Shown: positions 27,755 through 36,795 of the stretch, piece by piece
How positions within the stretch are numbered: the first letter of the stretch is position 1
How the letters are laid out: every line of letters begins with the position of its first letter
Origin: Echinicola jeungdonensis
GTDB taxonomy: Bacteria; Bacteroidota; Bacteroidia; Cytophagales; Cyclobacteriaceae
Reading direction: 5' to 3'
Assembly: GCF_030409905.1 (NCBI RefSeq)
Contig: NZ_JAUFQT010000001.1
Coordinates: 2,335,001 to 2,399,000 of the forward strand
DNA: 64,000 nucleotides
Made by a program: the position numbers and the translations under genes
The notes under the pieces: model-generated
Told to the model about the DNA's origin: nothing
The model's database searches: none
What the model saw: only the letters and a program-made list of their open reading frames with translations

Positions 27755-28801
27755 TTTTTTAGGGGTTTTTAATGAAGATTGGATTTCTTCTTTCATAAAT
27801 TGATATACATCATCCACCATTTGTCCGGAACCAATGTATAATGGGGTCCTTTGGTGGAGGGCTGTCGGCTGGATATTTAGAATTCTTTCCTCCCCATTTG
27901 TAGCTTTTGCGCCTGCTTGTTCAGCAATAAATGCCAAAGAATTGGCTTCATACAATAACCTTAATTTGCCATCAGGGGCCTTATTGGTTTTGGGATAAAT
28001 ATATATCCCCCCTTTGAGAAGGTTTCTGTGAAAATCTGCTACCAAACTACCAATATACCTAGCGCTGAAATTCCTTTTTTTACAGGATTCAACATAGTTT
28101 TTTACCCCGTTTTGCATTTGCGAAGTAAGTCCCTCATTGATACTATAAATGTTTCCATCTTTTGGGGCTTGGATGTTGGGGTGGGATAAGAAAAATTCTC
28201 CCAGGGAGTTTTCGTAAGTAAAACCGTTCACCCCTTTGCCAGTAGTATACACCAACATGGTGGAGGAGCCATATAGTACATACCCGGCAGCTACCTGTTT
28301 GTTTCCTTCTTGCATGATATCCTCGGGCTGGATTGGACTGCCTACCGGGGTCACTCTTCGGTAAATTGAAAAGATGGTCCCTATGGAAATATTCACATCT
28401 ATATTGGAAGACCCATCTAGCGGATCCATGGCCACAACATATTTCCCGCTGCTATTTTGAAGGTCAATTACTTCATCATCTTCTTCTGAAACTATGGCAC
28501 AAACCTCACCGCCTTTGGTTAAGGCCCTGGTAAATCGGATATTAGCCACTACGTCCAGTTTTTGTTGCTCTTCTCCCTGAATATTGGTACTGCCAAAAGC
28601 CCCGCCGATATTTGAAAGTCCTGCCCTATTGATTTCGCGATTTACTATCTTTGAAGCTAGGGCAATGTCTCTCAAAATTTGAGACAATTCCCCCGATGCA
28701 AAGGGGAAGTCGTCTTGTTTTATTTTGATAAAACGGTCTAAGGTTACTCCTACAGAGTACCCTAATGCTGAGTGGTCGGGTGTGTATGGCTTTGTCTTCA
28801 T
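27683..28801 (-). CDS. fbp: Class I fructose-1,6-bisphosphatase, possible 3' frameshift
   Basis: Gluconeogenic hydrolysis of fructose 1,6-bisphosphate to fructose 6-phosphate. The diagnostic metal-binding [10 protein letters not shown] is near residue 122. An upstream Glu pair is in [11 protein letters not shown], and the substrate region is [14 protein letters not shown]. As read, the protein is 372 residues, and its last 27 residues (from TPKKLL) resemble no fbp ending. Adding one A to the A5 run at 27766-27770 (T5 on the plus strand) would end it with SSLKNP at 27759, about 347 residues, and remove the 72-base overlap with the convergent gene. I read this as a likely single-base deletion. 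Confidence 0.9.
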   Translation of the reverse strand: MKTKPYTPDHSALGYSVGVTLDRFIKIKQDDFPFASGELSQILRDIALASKIVNREINRAGLSNIGGAFGSTNIQGEEQQKLDVVANIRFTRALTKGGEVCAIVSEEDDEVIDLQNSSGKYVVAMDPLDGSSNIDVNISIGTIFSIYRRVTPVGSPIQPEDIMQEGNKQVAAGYVLYGSSTMLVYTTGKGVNGFTYENSLGEFFLSHPNIQAPKDGNIYSINEGLTSQMQNGVKNYVESCKKRNFSARYIGSLVADFHRNLLKGGIYIYPKTNKAPDGKLRLLYEANSLAFIAEQAGAKATNGEERILNIQPTALHQRTPLYIGSGQMVDDVYQFMKEEIQSSLKTPKKLLVFSTNLNFQYLPVHYSSGQIL

Positions 28802-28857
28802 GTCTTTGAAAAATACAATATATTAATAACCTACTGAAAAATACAATTTAAATTTTT

Positions 28858-30123
28858 ATGAGGAAAGTAATTGTTTACAAATTTGGGGGAGCATCGGTAA
28901 AGGATGCCAAGGCTATCAAAAACCTCTCTAATATTTTGTTCAATCGATTGCGAAATCACATGGTTGTAGTGATTTCTGCTATAGGAAAAACCACAAATGC
29001 TTTGGAGGAGGTATTGATGAAAAAATACCAAGGTCTTCCATATTCTTTAAATAATACAATTTTAATGCAGCGACATTTGGAGATTTGTGATGAACTCTTT
29101 GAGCCGGGGCATAGGATTTTTTCGGTAGTAAAAAATTATTTTCTGGTATTGGAAAGGGATCTTGAAAGGCCCCTGACCAAAGAAAACTATGACCAATACT
29201 ATGATCAGATCATCGGGTATGGGGAAATGTTATCAACCAGAATTATCCAGGAATACCTATGTGACCAGGAGCAATATTGTCTTTGGCAAGATGCCAGGGA
29301 AATCATTAAAACAGATGAAAACTTTCGATTGGCCAATGTGGACTGGAATTTGACAAAGAAAAAATGTGAAAAATATTTGCTTCCCAAGTTGGATAAATTT
29401 CCGGTGGTGACCCAGGGGTTTATTGGTGGAGGGTCTTCGGGGAAAATGACAACTTTGGGAAGAGAGGGGTCCGATTATTCCGCAGCCATAATTGCAGCCA
29501 GTTTGAAAGCAAAATCCGTAGTGATTTGGAAAGATGTCCCTGGGGTTTTGAATGCTGATCCCAAAAGGTTTGAAAAAACTGTCAAATTTGATCGGTTGGA
29601 CTATTATGAAGCCGCAGAAATGACCTATTATGGAGCTTCTGTTATCCACCCTAAGACGATCAAACCGCTGGCCAATGCGAAAATACCCTTGGAGGTCAAA
29701 TCTTTTTTGAACCCTGAGGAATCTGGAACCGTTATTGGGGACTTTAAAGAATCACAGGGGATCCCCACTATTGTAGTTAAGGATGAGCAGATTTTGGTCA
29801 CTTTTAAAGTGACTGATTTTGCTTTTATAAATGAAGGTCATATCCATCAGGTCTACACTGAATTGCAACGATTGAAATTGAAGGTTAATTTGTTGCAAAC
29901 TTCTGCAATTACTATTTCCATTTGCATAGATCGCCAAATTTTTAAACTGGAGCAGTTAATGGATGAAATGAAAAGATTTTTTGTCATCCGGTATAATGAA
30001 GGCCTACAACTTATTACGGTCAATAACTATAAGGAGGAAATTAAAAATTCCATATTGATGGAGAAGGAGGTTTTAGTTGAACAGACTACCAGAAATACCT
30101 TTCAACTTATTTGTAAGCCATGA
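28858..30123 (+). CDS. Aspartate kinase
   Basis: Phosphorylates aspartate as the first step to lysine, threonine and methionine. The 421-residue protein opens with VYKFGGASVKDA (K-F-G-G motif, residues 7-11). It has the amino-acid-kinase segment GFIGGGSSGKMTTLGREGSDYSAAI and the VWKDVPGVLNADP substrate block. A C-terminal ACT-like region (about 305-420) is degenerate, so feedback regulation cannot be predicted. It is divergent from fbp over a 56-base gap and is not fused to homoserine dehydrogenase. Confidence 0.88.
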   Translation: MRKVIVYKFGGASVKDAKAIKNLSNILFNRLRNHMVVVISAIGKTTNALEEVLMKKYQGLPYSLNNTILMQRHLEICDELFEPGHRIFSVVKNYFLVLERDLERPLTKENYDQYYDQIIGYGEMLSTRIIQEYLCDQEQYCLWQDAREIIKTDENFRLANVDWNLTKKKCEKYLLPKLDKFPVVTQGFIGGGSSGKMTTLGREGSDYSAAIIAASLKAKSVVIWKDVPGVLNADPKRFEKTVKFDRLDYYEAAEMTYYGASVIHPKTIKPLANAKIPLEVKSFLNPEESGTVIGDFKESQGIPTIVVKDEQILVTFKVTDFAFINEGHIHQVYTELQRLKLKVNLLQTSAITISICIDRQIFKLEQLMDEMKRFFVIRYNEGLQLITVNNYKEEIKNSILMEKEVLVEQTTRNTFQLICKP

Positions 30124-30128
30124 TGCAC

Positions 30129-31001
30129 TTACACATATTTTTTGATGATCTTTTTCAAGCCCGGGAGGTAGCTTTTCCCAAATAAGTTGAGATGGACCAG
30201 CAAGGGGTAAAGGTTGTAAATATCAGCCCTACTACTAAACCCGGGTTCCAATGGGAATATGTTATGATAGGCGTCATAAAATCTGCCTTCAAAGCCTCCA
30301 AACAATTTAGAAAAGGCCAGGTCCATTTCCCGGTGGCCATAATAAACTGCGGGGTCAATCAAGCAGGGTTGCCCTTGGGAATTGACGATAACATTGCCGG
30401 ACCAAAGGTCTCCATGAAGCAAGGCAGGTTTTTCCTTTGGTAAATGCCCTTCCAGTTTTGGGTAAATTAGCTGAAATTTCTTGTAAAAACTTTTTGAAAT
30501 GGTCTTTTCGTAGAATGCTTTTCCAAGCATAGGTTCCAGCCTTTCATTAATATAAAAGTCCACCCATTTTTCATGTTGGAGGTTACTTTGGGGTAGAATG
30601 GAAATAAAATTATTGTCCTCCAGTCCAAAAACCGGAGAAGTGGCCATATGCATTTCTGCTAGTCCATGGCCCAGTCTTTCCCAATAATCGGCACCAGGAT
30701 AACCTCCTTCTATCCATTCAATCAAGAGGTAGTTCTGGTTGTCAAGCCTTCCGGAACCCACTGTTTTGGGTATTTGCAGGGGACAGTTCTTTCTAAGTAA
30801 ATTAAGCCCTTTGATTTCTTGATGAAACATTTCAGGTGAATCCTGAAAATTGGATTTAAGAAAAAGGGGGCCTTTGTCGGTATACAAAAGGACACTTTGA
30901 TTGGCTGTCCCTGCAGATATTAATCTTATAGAGTTGAGGTGAATTTTTTCGTGTGATTCTTGAAGTAGAACTTGTTCATAAAAAGAGTTAGGATTGTACA
31001 T
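30129..31001 (-). CDS. Fructosamine kinase family protein
   Basis: A 290-residue kinase of the fructosamine-3-kinase/aminoglycoside phosphotransferase fold, which phosphorylates glycated (ketosamine) proteins or amino acids to allow deglycation. It has an early Lys in GPLFLKSNF, LLIEWIEGG at the hinge, the catalytic loop L-L-H-G-D-L-W-S-G-N, and the metal-binding CLIDPAVYYG-H-R-E-M-D-L. The start lies 14 bases inside the phosphatase gene, a common Bacteroidota pairing with LMW-PTP, so co-translation is likely. Confidence 0.87.
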   Translation of the reverse strand: MYNPNSFYEQVLLQESHEKIHLNSIRLISAGTANQSVLLYTDKGPLFLKSNFQDSPEMFHQEIKGLNLLRKNCPLQIPKTVGSGRLDNQNYLLIEWIEGGYPGADYWERLGHGLAEMHMATSPVFGLEDNNFISILPQSNLQHEKWVDFYINERLEPMLGKAFYEKTISKSFYKKFQLIYPKLEGHLPKEKPALLHGDLWSGNVIVNSQGQPCLIDPAVYYGHREMDLAFSKLFGGFEGRFYDAYHNIFPLEPGFSSRADIYNLYPLLVHLNLFGKSYLPGLKKIIKKYV

Positions 31002-31479
31002 AAATTTGATGTTCTTTCTTCAGTTGGACCAATAATCCCTGGATAGATTCCTGGAGAATTTGATAAACCTGCTCAAAGCCATCTTCACCGCCGTAATAAG
31101 GGTCCGGTACCTCTAGGTGATCGGGGTCCAATTGAAAATCACGCATCAAATAAACTTGGTCATGGGACAAATTATAGTTATTTATTAATGCTTTAATATT
31201 CTTTTCGTTGGACTTGTCCATGGCGATGATGTAATCAAACTCTCGTATATCAATATGGGAAATCTGCCTCCCCCGGTGATCAATGGGAATGCCATGTCGC
31301 TTGGCACATTGGATACTTCTTTCATCAGGAAGCTCTCCAATATGGTAATCTGAAGTGCCACAACTGTCACAAATAAACTTGTCCTCTAATCCTTCCTCCT
31401 TAACTTTTTGGTTGAATATCCCTTCAGCCAAGGGTGAGCGGCAGATATTACCTAGACAAACGAATAATACTTTAATCAT
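30988..31479 (-). CDS. Low-molecular-weight protein-tyrosine phosphatase
   Basis: A 163-residue cytoplasmic phosphatase with the P-loop V-C-L-G-N-I-C-R-S at residues 7-15 (nucleophile Cys8, Arg14) and the general-acid D-P-Y-Y-G-G (about residue 130). Length and order match the LMW-PTP family. It overlaps the fructosamine kinase by 14 bases. The start of this gene is three bases from the stop of the upstream outer-membrane gene. Target proteins are unknown. Confidence 0.93.
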   Translation of the reverse strand: MIKVLFVCLGNICRSPLAEGIFNQKVKEEGLEDKFICDSCGTSDYHIGELPDERSIQCAKRHGIPIDHRGRQISHIDIREFDYIIAMDKSNEKNIKALINNYNLSHDQVYLMRDFQLDPDHLEVPDPYYGGEDGFEQVYQILQESIQGLLVQLKKEHQIYVQS

Positions 31480-31481
31480 AA

Positions 31482-32492
31482 TTAATTGATTGATACTCCT
31501 AATCCTACGTTGATGGTGTTAAATTCCTGGAAAGTATAATCCCCATTGATGAAAATAGGCCCCAGTTTGATGCGGGCTCCCAAAGTGGCCGTTGCTCCTT
31601 TGTTTTCATATTGTAAGCTTACTGGGTCTTCAAAGGTTTCCGTCCCCTCAGGGGTATTCACCTCATATTCCCCCAGTATATTAAAATCTGATTCACCTGT
31701 AGAATATCCCGCCGCACCGTATAGGGTTAAAACGGCAAATTGTTTGCTGACCATTCCCTGAAAAGTCCAGGTTTTAACATCCAAAGTGCCGTATTGGCCC
31801 ATATTCCTTTCAATGTAATAGGCTGCCTCCAATTGGTTATAAGCCGCCATTGCGGAAAATGTGAAAGGTAATTTATTGACAACAGGAATGAACTGTTTCA
31901 AATTGTGTTTTAGGCCAACTCCCCATTGGGAAACTTCAGTGTCATCGATTTCCAATTTAGGAATAAAACGACCTGTGATTTCAAAACCAGCAGGTAATCC
32001 AAGGCTAGCTTGTACCGAAGGTGCGGGAACATATTTTATCGGAATGTCAGCTCCTGGAGGAACATTCATTTCATCTATAATATAAACATCACCATTGACA
32101 ACTTCGTATATTTCCAAGGTGGCATCTGTTTCTACAGGGCCAAAAACGGTCGGAAGATCTGCGCTAGCATTTCCGGTAGTATTTGCTAGCCTTGTTTTAG
32201 AATAGTCGGAGTTATTGAATTTAAATGTTTCATACCCGCTTGGGACTGCAGAAGCGCTGACCCCAAATTTAATGTCAAAACCAAAAGTTTTATGGGTTTC
32301 AGCTGTATGAGCCCATCCGCTTCCCATGCTGTACATAAACCCTTTGGCAGCAGGTTTTACATAATTCCCCAAATAAGTGTTAAGGTCTTCCTGACTTCCT
32401 TGTAAGAATTGTTCGATTTCATCTTGGGCTTGAACTTGGACCTGAGCCCCTAAAAACGTTAAGCAACAAAAATATAAAGTTTTCTTCATCAA
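31482..32492 (-). CDS. DUF6588-like outer-membrane protein
   Basis: A 336-residue exported protein with a signal peptide (about residues 1-22, ending VQAQ) and repeated amphipathic beta strands through to a C-terminal NVGLGVSIN, typical of outer-membrane barrels. The N-terminal NTYLGNYVKPAAKGFMYSM block recalls the DUF6588 family of Bacteroidota. No enzymatic motif is seen. It probably heads a unit with the LMW-PTP and fructosamine kinase genes, which follow with gaps of three bases and a short overlap. Confidence 0.7.
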   Translation of the reverse strand: MMKKTLYFCCLTFLGAQVQVQAQDEIEQFLQGSQEDLNTYLGNYVKPAAKGFMYSMGSGWAHTAETHKTFGFDIKFGVSASAVPSGYETFKFNNSDYSKTRLANTTGNASADLPTVFGPVETDATLEIYEVVNGDVYIIDEMNVPPGADIPIKYVPAPSVQASLGLPAGFEITGRFIPKLEIDDTEVSQWGVGLKHNLKQFIPVVNKLPFTFSAMAAYNQLEAAYYIERNMGQYGTLDVKTWTFQGMVSKQFAVLTLYGAAGYSTGESDFNILGEYEVNTPEGTETFEDPVSLQYENKGATATLGARIKLGPIFINGDYTFQEFNTINVGLGVSIN

Positions 32493-32610
32493 AGGTTTAG
32501 GTTTTGAATAATAAAGATAACCAAATTTAAATCAATCTTTTGGAGGAAGGCAACAAGTTCAGGAAAATTATTTTTGAAAAAAATAAGGACTTTTTTAGTT
32601 TTGTGGAACT

Positions 32611-32626
32611 ATTATCAAGTAATAAT
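32611..32626 (+). promoter_or_regulatory. Possible PerR/Fur-type operator upstream of perR
   Basis: ATTATCAAGTAATAAT is an imperfect palindrome, similar in composition and arm sequence to PerR boxes (TTATAATnATTATAA). It lies 16 bases before the regulator's ATG. It could support autoregulation. Evidence is only sequence resemblance. Confidence 0.35.
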
Positions 32627-32641
32627 CATTCTTAACACCGA

Positions 32642-33055
32642 ATGGATATTGAAGAGATAAAACATAAAATTACAAAAGGCGGTCTGAAGTTTACCCATCA
32701 GCGGATGGTGATTTATGAGGAGCTGACAGGTTCCCAAAACCACCCTACTGCAGAATGGGTTTATGAGCAGGTTCGTGAAAAGAATCCTTCAATTTCTTTG
32801 GGGACAGTTTATAAGACTTTGGACACTTTTGTTAATGCAGGGATTATTCAAAAGTTTGTAGACAACAATGGGGTGATGCGTTTTGATGCGATATTGGAAG
32901 CTCATAGTCACCTTTATGACAAAGAAACCAATGAAATTCGGGATTATCGCAACAAAGACTTGGAATCGTTATTGAAAAAATTCTTCGATAATAACGAGAT
33001 CAAGGACTTTGAAGTGGAAGATATATCTGTAGTTATTAAGGGAAGAAACAAATAA
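32642..33055 (+). CDS. PerR-like Fur-family regulator without the structural zinc site
   Basis: A 137-residue winged-helix peroxide or metal sensor. The DNA-recognition helix region ISLGTVYKTLDTF (about 51-63) is intact. His34, Asp82, His88, His90 and Asp101 align, at a constant offset of three, with the regulatory metal ligands His37, Asp85, His91, His93 and Asp104 of Bacillus PerR; Asp rather than Glu at the last position favours PerR over Fur. The protein has no cysteine at all, so the usual Cys4 structural zinc site is missing. The peroxiredoxin gene follows 44 bases downstream, which fits regulation of peroxide defence. Confidence 0.86.
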   Translation: MDIEEIKHKITKGGLKFTHQRMVIYEELTGSQNHPTAEWVYEQVREKNPSISLGTVYKTLDTFVNAGIIQKFVDNNGVMRFDAILEAHSHLYDKETNEIRDYRNKDLESLLKKFFDNNEIKDFEVEDISVVIKGRNK

Positions 33056-33099
33056 TCGAAATATAATTTATCTAATACAATTTAAACTAAAAACAACTT

Positions 33100-33729
33100 A
33101 TGTCATTAGTAGGAAAAAAAGCACCTTTATTTAAAGCACCAGCCGTAATTAATGGAGAGGAAATCGTTGAAGGCTTCTCTTTAGAACAATATATCGGGAA
33201 GCAAGAAGTGATTTTCTATTTCTATCCAAAGGATTTCACGTTTGTTTGCCCTACTGAAATCTTGGCTTTCCAAGAAAAACTGGCCGAATTTGAAAAAAGA
33301 GGAGTAGCCGTTGTAGGTGCTTCTTGTGATACTGAAGAAACTCACCTTGCATGGTTGGTAACTCCAAAAGATCAAGGGGGTATTGAAGGAGTGACTTATC
33401 CTTTGGTAGCTGACCCTGCAAAAACCATAGCTTTTAACTTTGGTGTATTGGCAGGTGAGTGGAATTATAATGAAGAAGGAGAATTGATCTATGAAGGAGC
33501 CCCAGTTGCTTTCAGAGGATCTTTCTTGATCGATAAAGAAGGGGTGGTCAGACATGAAACCATCAATGACCTTCCATTGGGTAGAAACATCGACGAAATG
33601 ATCAGATTAATAGATGCACTTCACCACGTAGAAAAACACGGTGAAGTTTGCCCTGCCAACTGGGAAGAAGGTAAAGAAGCCATGAAAGCTACTAAAGAAG
33701 GTGTTTCTGAATACCTTGCTAATAACTAA
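33100..33729 (+). CDS. Typical 2-Cys peroxiredoxin (AhpC/Prx1 family)
   Basis: A 209-residue thiol peroxidase that reduces H2O2, organic peroxides or peroxynitrite. The peroxidatic Cys50 lies in FTFVCPTE and the resolving Cys184 in GEVCPANW, the paired-cysteine pattern of dimeric and decameric Prx. The conserved Arg and YPKDF precede Cys50. No ahpF adjoins it, so the reductant is probably thioredoxin. It follows the PerR-like gene in the same orientation and ends before a strong terminator. Confidence 0.94.
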   Translation: MSLVGKKAPLFKAPAVINGEEIVEGFSLEQYIGKQEVIFYFYPKDFTFVCPTEILAFQEKLAEFEKRGVAVVGASCDTEETHLAWLVTPKDQGGIEGVTYPLVADPAKTIAFNFGVLAGEWNYNEEGELIYEGAPVAFRGSFLIDKEGVVRHETINDLPLGRNIDEMIRLIDALHHVEKHGEVCPANWEEGKEAMKATKEGVSEYLANN

Positions 33730-33752
33730 GAAGCTTTTGGCTAATAATTTTG

Positions 33753-33788
33753 AAACCCTGGTTCCCAATGTGGAGCCAGGGTTTTTTT
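33753..33788 (+). terminator. Rho-independent terminator after the peroxiredoxin gene
   Basis: AAACCCTGG pairs with CCAGGGTTT around a 14-base loop, followed by a T run. Confidence 0.85.
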
Positions 33789-33978
33789 ACATTTATTGAT
33801 ATACAGTTTTCCTGAAAATGAAACTTTTAAACCACCACTATTCGCTTTTCAGGAAAACTTGATCTTCATGGCAATATTTTTAACCAATTATGTATTGCCG
33901 AAGAGGAAATTATTTTTGTTCCAATGAAAATTACTCTCTTTGGGGTTGTTTCTAAGCTTAATTACTATTTTTGGCCCC

Positions 33979-35222
33979 ATGAAGTTGCTTTATGATTTTT
34001 CAGTTTGGGTGTTTTCCTGTACCCTGCAATTGGCCAAAAATGGGGATTCCAAATTGGCCCGCTTAGTGCGAGGCAGGGATGGAATATTTGAAGAGCTGGA
34101 ATCCTTTTGCAAGCAAAAATCAGGTGATTTGGTTTGGTTTCATGTGGCTTCCCTTGGGGAATACGAGCAAGCTAAACCCGTAATTGCTAAGTTAAAAGCC
34201 ACCTTCCCAAATTTGAATGTGGTGTTGACGTTTTTTAGCCCCTCCGGTTATGAAAATGTGATTAAAAAAAACAGCCCCATGTTGACCTGGTCACCTATTT
34301 GCCCTTTGATACCAAGGGTAATGCCAGGAGGTTCCTGGATATTCTTCAACCAAAAGCTGCTTTTTTTGTGAAATATGACCTTTGGGCCAATTTTATTTTT
34401 GAGGCTAAAAAAAGGGAAATTCCCCTGTTTTTATTTTCTGCTTCTTTTAGAAAAAGTCAGATTTATTTTAAGCCATATGGAGGTTTTTTTAGAAAATTGT
34501 TGAGGGCGTTTGACCATATTTTTACTCAAAACCAAGATACCCTGAGCTTATTGAATGGAATTGGGGTTGGTCCTACTACCATGACAGGAGATACGCGTTA
34601 TGATAATGTTTATGCAATAAGCCAACACCCAAAGAAATTTTCAGAAATTGCGGAGGTCTTTGATGGAAAGCCAACCATTGTAGTGGGCAGCGCCTGGCAG
34701 CAGGATATGGAAATGATTATTCCATTTATCAATCGCCAATCAAATTACAATCTTATCATAGCACCCCATGATATTCATCATCAAGTGATTGGACAATGGC
34801 AAGCGGACATTACTAAAAAAACAATCAAATATTCTGAACTTAAAGGCAAAAATGAAAAGGTGGATGTTCTTTTCATTGATAATATAGGGATGCTTTCCTC
34901 TTTGTATCAATTTGGCCGTTTGGCATATGTGGGAGGGGCAATGGGAAAGGGATTGCACAACATTTTGGAGCCCCTTGCCTTTCAGATACCGGTAATTTTC
35001 GGAAAATTAAAAAACAATTCAAAATTCCCGGAGGCTGGTATCAGCCAAAAATATGGATGTGGATTTATGGTGGACAATGCTCAATCTTTTGAGAAAATAA
35101 TTCTTGACCTGGAAAATCAAGAGCTGTATCAAAAAGCTGTCAATGGTGCAAAAAAACTTGTGGATGACAATTTGGGAAGTGCCCATAAAATCGTTGCTGA
35201 AGTGCAAAAAACTTTGAAATGA
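33979..35222 (+). pseudogene. waaA: 3-deoxy-D-manno-octulosonic acid (Kdo) transferase, broken by a one-base frameshift
   Basis: WaaA/KdtA adds Kdo to lipid A and is normally required for the outer membrane. The first frame (ATG 33979, MKLLYDFSVWVFS) carries the membrane-proximal N-terminus and WFHVASLGEYEQAKPV, with the conserved Glu, up to SPSGYENVIKKNSPM. The frame then slips. From 34284 the second frame continues as DLVTYLPFDTKGNARRFLD, FVKYDLWANFIFEA, TGDTRYDNV, IVVGSAWQQDM, APHDIHH and the nucleotide-sugar site GGAMGKGLHNILEP to a normal end at 35222. The change (phase 1 to phase 0) equals one missing base near 34278-34283; restoring one G would read SPMVDLVTYLP. Family and break are both clear. 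Whether the break is biological is doubtful. Confidence 0.88.
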
Positions 35223-36147
35223 ACATGGAAGGAAGGGTAGTCAAGTCAACGGGAAGCTGGTATTTGGTTGAAGTTGGAGAAAAGCTGATCAATGCCAGGT
35301 TGAGGGGGAAATTTAAAAAAAGTGAGCTTAAATTGACCAATCCCATTGCCGTGGGTGATTATGTGAGTTTGGTCCTGGAGAAAGACCAGGAGACAGCCAT
35401 CATTGCAGATATTCTCCCCCGGGAAAATTATATCATCCGTAAATCCACCCGGAAAACCAATTTTTCCCATATCCTTGCTTCCAATATTGACCAGGCCATG
35501 CTCGTCATTACCCTTTTAAAACCTAGAACCTCACTAGGGTTTATTGACCGTTTCCTTGTCAGCACAGAAAGTTTTAGGATTCCGGCTACTCTGGTGGTCA
35601 ATAAAGCCGATTTGATTAAAAAAGAGAAGGATAAAGATTTTCTGAAGGATATAAAGGAAATATATGAGCCTTTGGGTTATCCTGTGATTACCATTTCGGC
35701 TCTTCAAGAGGAAGGTATCCCCGACAAAATTTTGCCCCTGTTGGAAAATAAAACCACTTTAATGGCTGGCCATTCCGGAGTGGGGAAATCAACCTTACTC
35801 AATTTATTAATTCCTGAAGCCCAACAACACACCCGCGAGATTTCCAATTTCACTTCAAAAGGGGTTCATACTACTACATTTGCTGAGATGTTTACCCTGC
35901 CCAATGGGGGAAGCATTATTGACACACCTGGGATCAAGGAATTTGGAATTTTGGATATCGAGGAGGAAGAATTGTCTCATTATTTTGTGGAAATGCGAAA
36001 ATACCTGGGGCAATGCAAATACAATAATTGTAAACATGTCAATGAACCAGGTTGCAAGGTTGTTGAGATGGTGGAAAAAGGGGAATCAACCCCTACAGGT
36101 ATGATAGTTACCTTAAAATTTTGATGGAGGAAGATACTTACAGGTAG
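35219..36147 (+). CDS. rsgA: Ribosome small-subunit-dependent GTPase A, 3' end frameshifted
   Basis: A circularly permuted GTPase that helps mature the 30S subunit. It has an N-terminal OB fold (about 1-65), G4 NKADL (about 123), G1 GHSGVGKST (about 182), G3 DTPGIKEFG (about 235), and the zinc motif CKYNNC-KHVNEPGC. Its ATG overlaps the waaA stop by four bases. The frame as read stops at 36124 after an abnormal tail. Adding one base in gggAAtc near 36084 would continue as GEINPYRYDSYLKILMEED and stop at 36147, the usual family ending. I therefore extend the gene to 36147 and regard the early stop as a single-base deletion. Confidence 0.9.
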
Positions 36148-36281
36148 GGAATAAGGCAATGGGCTTGGATGCATTCACCAAATGGTTTCAATTGAGGTCT
36201 CCATTTTATCTAATGCAAATCTTTGAAACTATTCCCATTTGATTTAATTTTCCCTTTTTAAAACCGATTGAACCTACCAGG

Positions 36282-36785
36282 ATGAGTGAAACAAAAACTT
36301 TGGTTTTAAACCATAAGCAGATTCAGAAAAAGATTACCAGAATTGCGTTTGAAATTTATGAAAGAAATGCAAGTGAGGAAGACGTAGTGTTTGCTGGCAT
36401 TTCAGGAATGGGCTATGTTTTTGCCCAGCTCTTGGCCAATAAGGTAAGGGAAATATCTCCACTTCAAGTGGAAGAAGTGGAGGTGAAAATAGAAAAATTC
36501 ACTTCTGTCCAACCTGCTGTGGAATTGACAAAGGATATTAATTTTGAAGGGAAATGCCTTATTGTAGTGGATGATGTCCTTAATTCGGGCAGAACCTTGG
36601 CTTATGCAATGAAACCGTTTTTGGAAGTGAACATTAAAAAGATGGAAGTGGCCGTTTTGGTCAACCGAAGCCATAAACTTTTCCCTGTAAATCCCGATTA
36701 TACGGGTTATGAACTTTCGACCACCTTAAGTGAGCATATCATTGTCAGCTTAGAGGAAAATAATTCAGCTGTCTACCTTCATTAA
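36282..36785 (+). CDS. PyrR-like phosphoribosyltransferase
   Basis: A 167-residue type I phosphoribosyltransferase. The PRPP motif is [12 protein letters not shown] (about residues 95-106), and an N-terminal hood includes [10 protein letters not shown] and [12 protein letters not shown]. It resembles PyrR/Upp-like proteins of Bacteroidota, which may have uracil phosphoribosyltransferase or regulatory activity. No PyrR-type RNA attenuator is apparent nearby. It precedes panB by 10 bases, so the two are probably co-transcribed. Confidence 0.8.
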   Translation: MSETKTLVLNHKQIQKKITRIAFEIYERNASEEDVVFAGISGMGYVFAQLLANKVREISPLQVEEVEVKIEKFTSVQPAVELTKDINFEGKCLIVVDDVLNSGRTLAYAMKPFLEVNIKKMEVAVLVNRSHKLFPVNPDYTGYELSTTLSEHIIVSLEENNSAVYLH

Positions 36786-36795
36786 AACCAACAAC

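Noticed and set aside
34278..34299. Programmed ribosomal frameshifting in waaA
   Set aside because: No slippery heptamer with a downstream structure is evident at the junction, and waaA is not known to use it; a missing base is simpler.
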